From Actinoplanes subtropicus (lineage in GTDB: Bacteria; Actinomycetota; Actinomycetes; Mycobacteriales; Micromonosporaceae): a DNA stretch of 64,000 nt. The notes beneath the pieces were generated by a model, which was not told the origin of the DNA, ran no database searches, and saw only the letters and a program-made list of their open reading frames with translations. Location: NCBI RefSeq assembly GCF_000721705.1, contig NZ_JOJL01000014.1, positions 62,001-126,000 on the forward strand, read 5' to 3'. The position numbers and the translations under genes were made by a program. Shown in pieces: positions 61,840 to 64,000 of this stretch (the first letter of the stretch is position 1; every line of letters starts with the position of its first letter).

Positions 61840-62049
61840 TCACGCGCCGACTTCCTCGATCAGGCTCTTCGGCCGCAGGTCCGTCCAGTTCCGCTCGACG
61901 AAGGTGAGGCACTCCGATCGGGACGCCTCGCCGTGTACGACGGTCCAGCCGGCCGGCACCTCGGCGAAGGCGGGCCAGAGCGAGTGCTGGCCCTCGTCGT
62001 TGACGAGCACGAAGAACGAGCCGTCCTCGTTGTCGAAGGGGTTGGTCAT
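61840..62049 (-). CDS. MbtH-like protein
   Basis: A 69-residue chaperone for NRPS adenylation domains, with the family pattern NPFDNEDGSFFVLVNDEGQHSLWP and the conserved paired tryptophans of the fold (SLWPAF, AGWTVVHG, ERNWTDLRP). ATG follows AGAGAGGA. In teicoplanin-type clusters it lies between the exporter/NRPS genes and oxyA, as here. It is needed for Tyr- and Hpg-activating domains of the NRPS expected beyond the window. Confidence 0.96.
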   Translation of the reverse strand: MTNPFDNEDGSFFVLVNDEGQHSLWPAFAEVPAGWTVVHGEASRSECLTFVERNWTDLRPKSLIEEVGA

Positions 62050-62068
62050 CGTGGTGTCCTCTCTGTTG

Positions 62069-64000
62069 TCATCCGCCGCGGACCGCGTGGCGCACCGGCT
62101 CCGGCTCGTCGTCGTCCAGTTCGGCAGCGTCGGTCACCGGCTCGATGGCACTGTTTCCGGACTTGAAGTACTGCGTGTGATAGAGATCCGCGTAGAGACC
62201 GCCCCGGGCCAGCAGTTCCTCGTGCGTCCCGCTCTCGCGGACCCGCCCGTCGTCGATGACCAGGATCTGGTCGGCCTCGCGGATCGTGGACAACCGGTGA
62301 GCGATCACCAGCGAAGTGCGGTTGCGCAGGGCGGTCCGCAGGGCCCGCTGGACGGCGGCCTCCGACTCGGAGTCGAGGTGCGCGGTGGCCTCGTCGAGCA
62401 CCACCACGGTAGGCGCCTTCAGCAGCAGCCGGGCGATGGCCAGCCGTTGCTTCTCGCCCCCCGACAAGCGGTAGCCGCGATCACCCACGATGGTGTCGAG
62501 CCCGCCCGGGAGGGACTCGATCAGATTCCAGATCTGGGCTCCCCGGCAGGCCTCGATCAGATCGTCCTCGGTCGCGGTGGGACGGGCGTACAGGAGGTTC
62601 TCCCGGATCGAGTCGTGGAAGAGGTAGGCGTCCTGGCTGACCACCCCGACCGTCTCCCGGATCGAGTCGAAGGTGAGGTCGCGCAGATCGTGTCCGCCGA
62701 CGCGAACGGTGCCGGAGGTCGGGTCGTACAGGCGCGACACCAGGTGGGTGAGGGTGCTCTTCCCGGCGCCGGACGGGCCGACGAGCGCGGTGAGGGTTCC
62801 GGCCGGCACGTGCAGGTCCACCCCGCGCAGGACCTCCGGCGTCGTCTCGCCGCGCACTCGCGCGGCGCGCACGTACTCCAGCGAGGCCAGCGAGACCTCG
62901 TCGGCGGAGGGATAGCGGAACCAAACGTCCTGGAACTCGATGTCCGGAGCGAGGTTCTTCGCGAGTCCGATCGCGTCCGGGCGCTCCTCGATCAGCGGCT
63001 TGAGATCGAGCAGCTCGAAGGTCCGGGCGAAGCCCACCACGATGGTCTGCGCGGTCTCCTGCAGCCCGGACAGCTGGACGATCGGCCCGAACAGCCGGCC
63101 CAGCAGGGTGACGATGGCGACCAGCGTCCCGAGCTGGAACGCGCCGTTGAGCACCAGGCCACCGCCGACCCCGTAGACGAGCGCCGTGGCGAGCGAGGCC
63201 ATCAACCCCATCATGACGAAGGCCAGCCGGCCGTACACGGAAAGACGCACACCGATCCCGCGGATGTGCACGGCGCGGTTCGCGTACTCGGCCAGTTCCT
63301 CCTTCGGACGGCCGAAGAGCTTGGAGAGCATCGCGCCCTGCACGTTGAACCGCTCCTGGAGGAGCCCGCCGAGGGCGGCATTCGCCTCCATCAGCCCTTC
63401 GGTGCGCCGCTGGATCAGCCGGCCCACGTAGACCCAGGGCACGATGAACAGCGGGATCACCACCAGCGTGACGACCGCGACGAGCCACGACAGGACGAAC
63501 AGCTCCACCAGCACCAGCAGGACGGTCAGCCCGCTGGTGGCCGCCATCAGCAGGTAGCCGAACTGCTGCTGCGACATGATGAGCTCGGTGTGCAGCCGGT
63601 TGATCAGCACTCCGGTCTGGGTGCGGGTGAAGAAGGCGACCGGCAACCGCTGGACGTGGCCGAGAGCCTGCACCCGCAGGTCGTAGGTGACACCCTGGCC
63701 GATCCGGCCGGAGATGTAGGCCGACACCAGTTCCAGCAACCCACTGGCCACCGCCAGCCCCGCGGTGGCGAACGAAATCATCACCAACAGCCGGAGGTCG
63801 TGCTTGAGGATGCCGTCGTTGACCAGCTTCATCAGCAACAACGGAACCGCGACGACCAGGAGCGAATCGAGCGAGGCGACCAGGACGAAGAGCGCCACCT
63901 TGCCGATGTGCGGGCGGAAATACGCGAGCACCCGGCGCACCGTCCCCGGACGGACCTTGGTCACCCAGGGATCCGGATCATCGTCCGCGCCCTTGCCCGG
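62069..64000 (-). CDS. ABC exporter (fused TMD-NBD), 5' end probably outside the window
   Basis: A half-transporter of at least 631 residues: six-helix membrane domain (about 1-330) and C-terminal ATPase with Walker A GPSGAGKSTLTHL, signature LSGGEKQRLAIARLL, Walker B VVVLDEATAHLDSE and H-loop IAHRLSTI. It matches the glycopeptide exporter family (Tba-like) by position before mbtH. The first in-window start is GTG at 63964, but the frame stays open to base 64000 with acidic residues, so the true start may lie beyond. Expected to export the mature glycopeptide. Confidence 0.93.
   Translation of the reverse strand, partial: PGKGADDDPDPWVTKVRPGTVRRVLAYFRPHIGKVALFVLVASLDSLLVVAVPLLLMKLVNDGILKHDLRLLVMISFATAGLAVASGLLELVSAYISGRIGQGVTYDLRVQALGHVQRLPVAFFTRTQTGVLINRLHTELIMSQQQFGYLLMAATSGLTVLLVLVELFVLSWLVAVVTLVVIPLFIVPWVYVGRLIQRRTEGLMEANAALGGLLQERFNVQGAMLSKLFGRPKEELAEYANRAVHIRGIGVRLSVYGRLAFVMMGLMASLATALVYGVGGGLVLNGAFQLGTLVAIVTLLGRLFGPIVQLSGLQETAQTIVVGFARTFELLDLKPLIEERPDAIGLAKNLAPDIEFQDVWFRYPSADEVSLASLEYVRAARVRGETTPEVLRGVDLHVPAGTLTALVGPSGAGKSTLTHLVSRLYDPTSGTVRVGGHDLRDLTFDSIRETVGVVSQDAYLFHDSIRENLLYARPTATEDDLIEACRGAQIWNLIESLPGGLDTIVGDRGYRLSGGEKQRLAIARLLLKAPTVVVLDEATAHLDSESEAAVQRALRTALRNRTSLVIAHRLSTIREADQILVIDDGRVRESGTHEELLARGGLYADLYHTQYFKSGNSAIEPVTDAAELDDDEPEPVRHAVRGG

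Overview
The window is high-GC actinomycete DNA, probably from an Actinoplanes-like or other glycopeptide-producing actinomycete. The call rests on base composition, chained ATGA/GTGA start-stop overlaps, and a gene set and order resembling teicoplanin-class glycopeptide antibiotic (GPA) clusters. The species cannot be fixed from the sequence alone. No rRNA, tRNA, CRISPR array, transposase or replication origin was seen.

Layout. (1) 1-7.9 kb is an organosulfur-type locus: the tail of a peptide-type ABC ATPase, an SRPBCC protein, decayed MFS and sulfonate-ABC remnants, a TauD-type dioxygenase, a fumarate-reductase-like flavoprotein with a ferredoxin, an SsuD-like monooxygenase and a beta-carbonic anhydrase. 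(2) 8-12 kb holds a secreted ricin-lectin/beta-helix protein and an AI-2E family membrane protein. (3) 12.3-15 kb has an orphan VanA-type D-Ala-D-Lac ligase divergent from an alanine-type aminotransferase. (4) 15-33 kb is the precursor and regulatory arm of a GPA cluster. It has HmaS, Hmo, HpgT and prephenate dehydrogenase for 4-hydroxyphenylglycine, DpgABCD for 3,5-dihydroxyphenylglycine, chorismate mutase and DAHP synthase for aromatic supply, a type II thioesterase, an antiporter, a LuxR-LAL regulator and a StrR-type regulator. It also carries a CmlA-like protein whose metal site is damaged. (5) 33.3-52.2 kb is the unexpected part: a 17-gene minus-strand operon for phosphonate biosynthesis and conjugation, plus a separate GNAT gene. 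(6) 52.4-64 kb is the GPA tailoring and export arm: an intact CmlA-like beta-hydroxylase, two FAD halogenases, four cross-linking P450s in the order oxyA-oxyE-oxyB-hal-oxyC, MbtH, and an ABC exporter that runs off the window end. The heptapeptide NRPS genes are not here and probably lie just beyond base 64000.

How the parts fit. The GPA arms predict a heptapeptide rich in Hpg and Dpg with beta-hydroxytyrosine, chlorine, and four cross-links (OxyA, B, C and E). The middle operon begins with glycerate kinase and PEP mutase (diagnostic EDKxxxxxNS motif present). Phosphonopyruvate decarboxylase, an Fe-type alcohol dehydrogenase and a class V aminotransferase follow, which together can give 2-aminoethyl- or 2-hydroxyethylphosphonate. 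A nucleotidyltransferase and a CDP-alcohol transferase could activate and transfer the phosphonate. A stand-alone adenylation domain, a phosphatase-carrier fusion, a carrier-condensation protein, an ATP-grasp ligase and a FemAB-like transferase could form amide bonds. Because GPA genes flank this operon on both sides in the same orientation, the main hypothesis is a glycopeptide carrying, or co-produced with, a phosphonate. I know of no characterised example but could not search.

Regulation. A perfect StrR-family operator (GTCCAA-N17-TTGGAC) lies between strR and luxR. A near-match lies just upstream of oxyA, and a divergent long inverted repeat lies before the DAHP synthase. A different 10-N17-10 inverted repeat lies upstream of the phosphonate operon.
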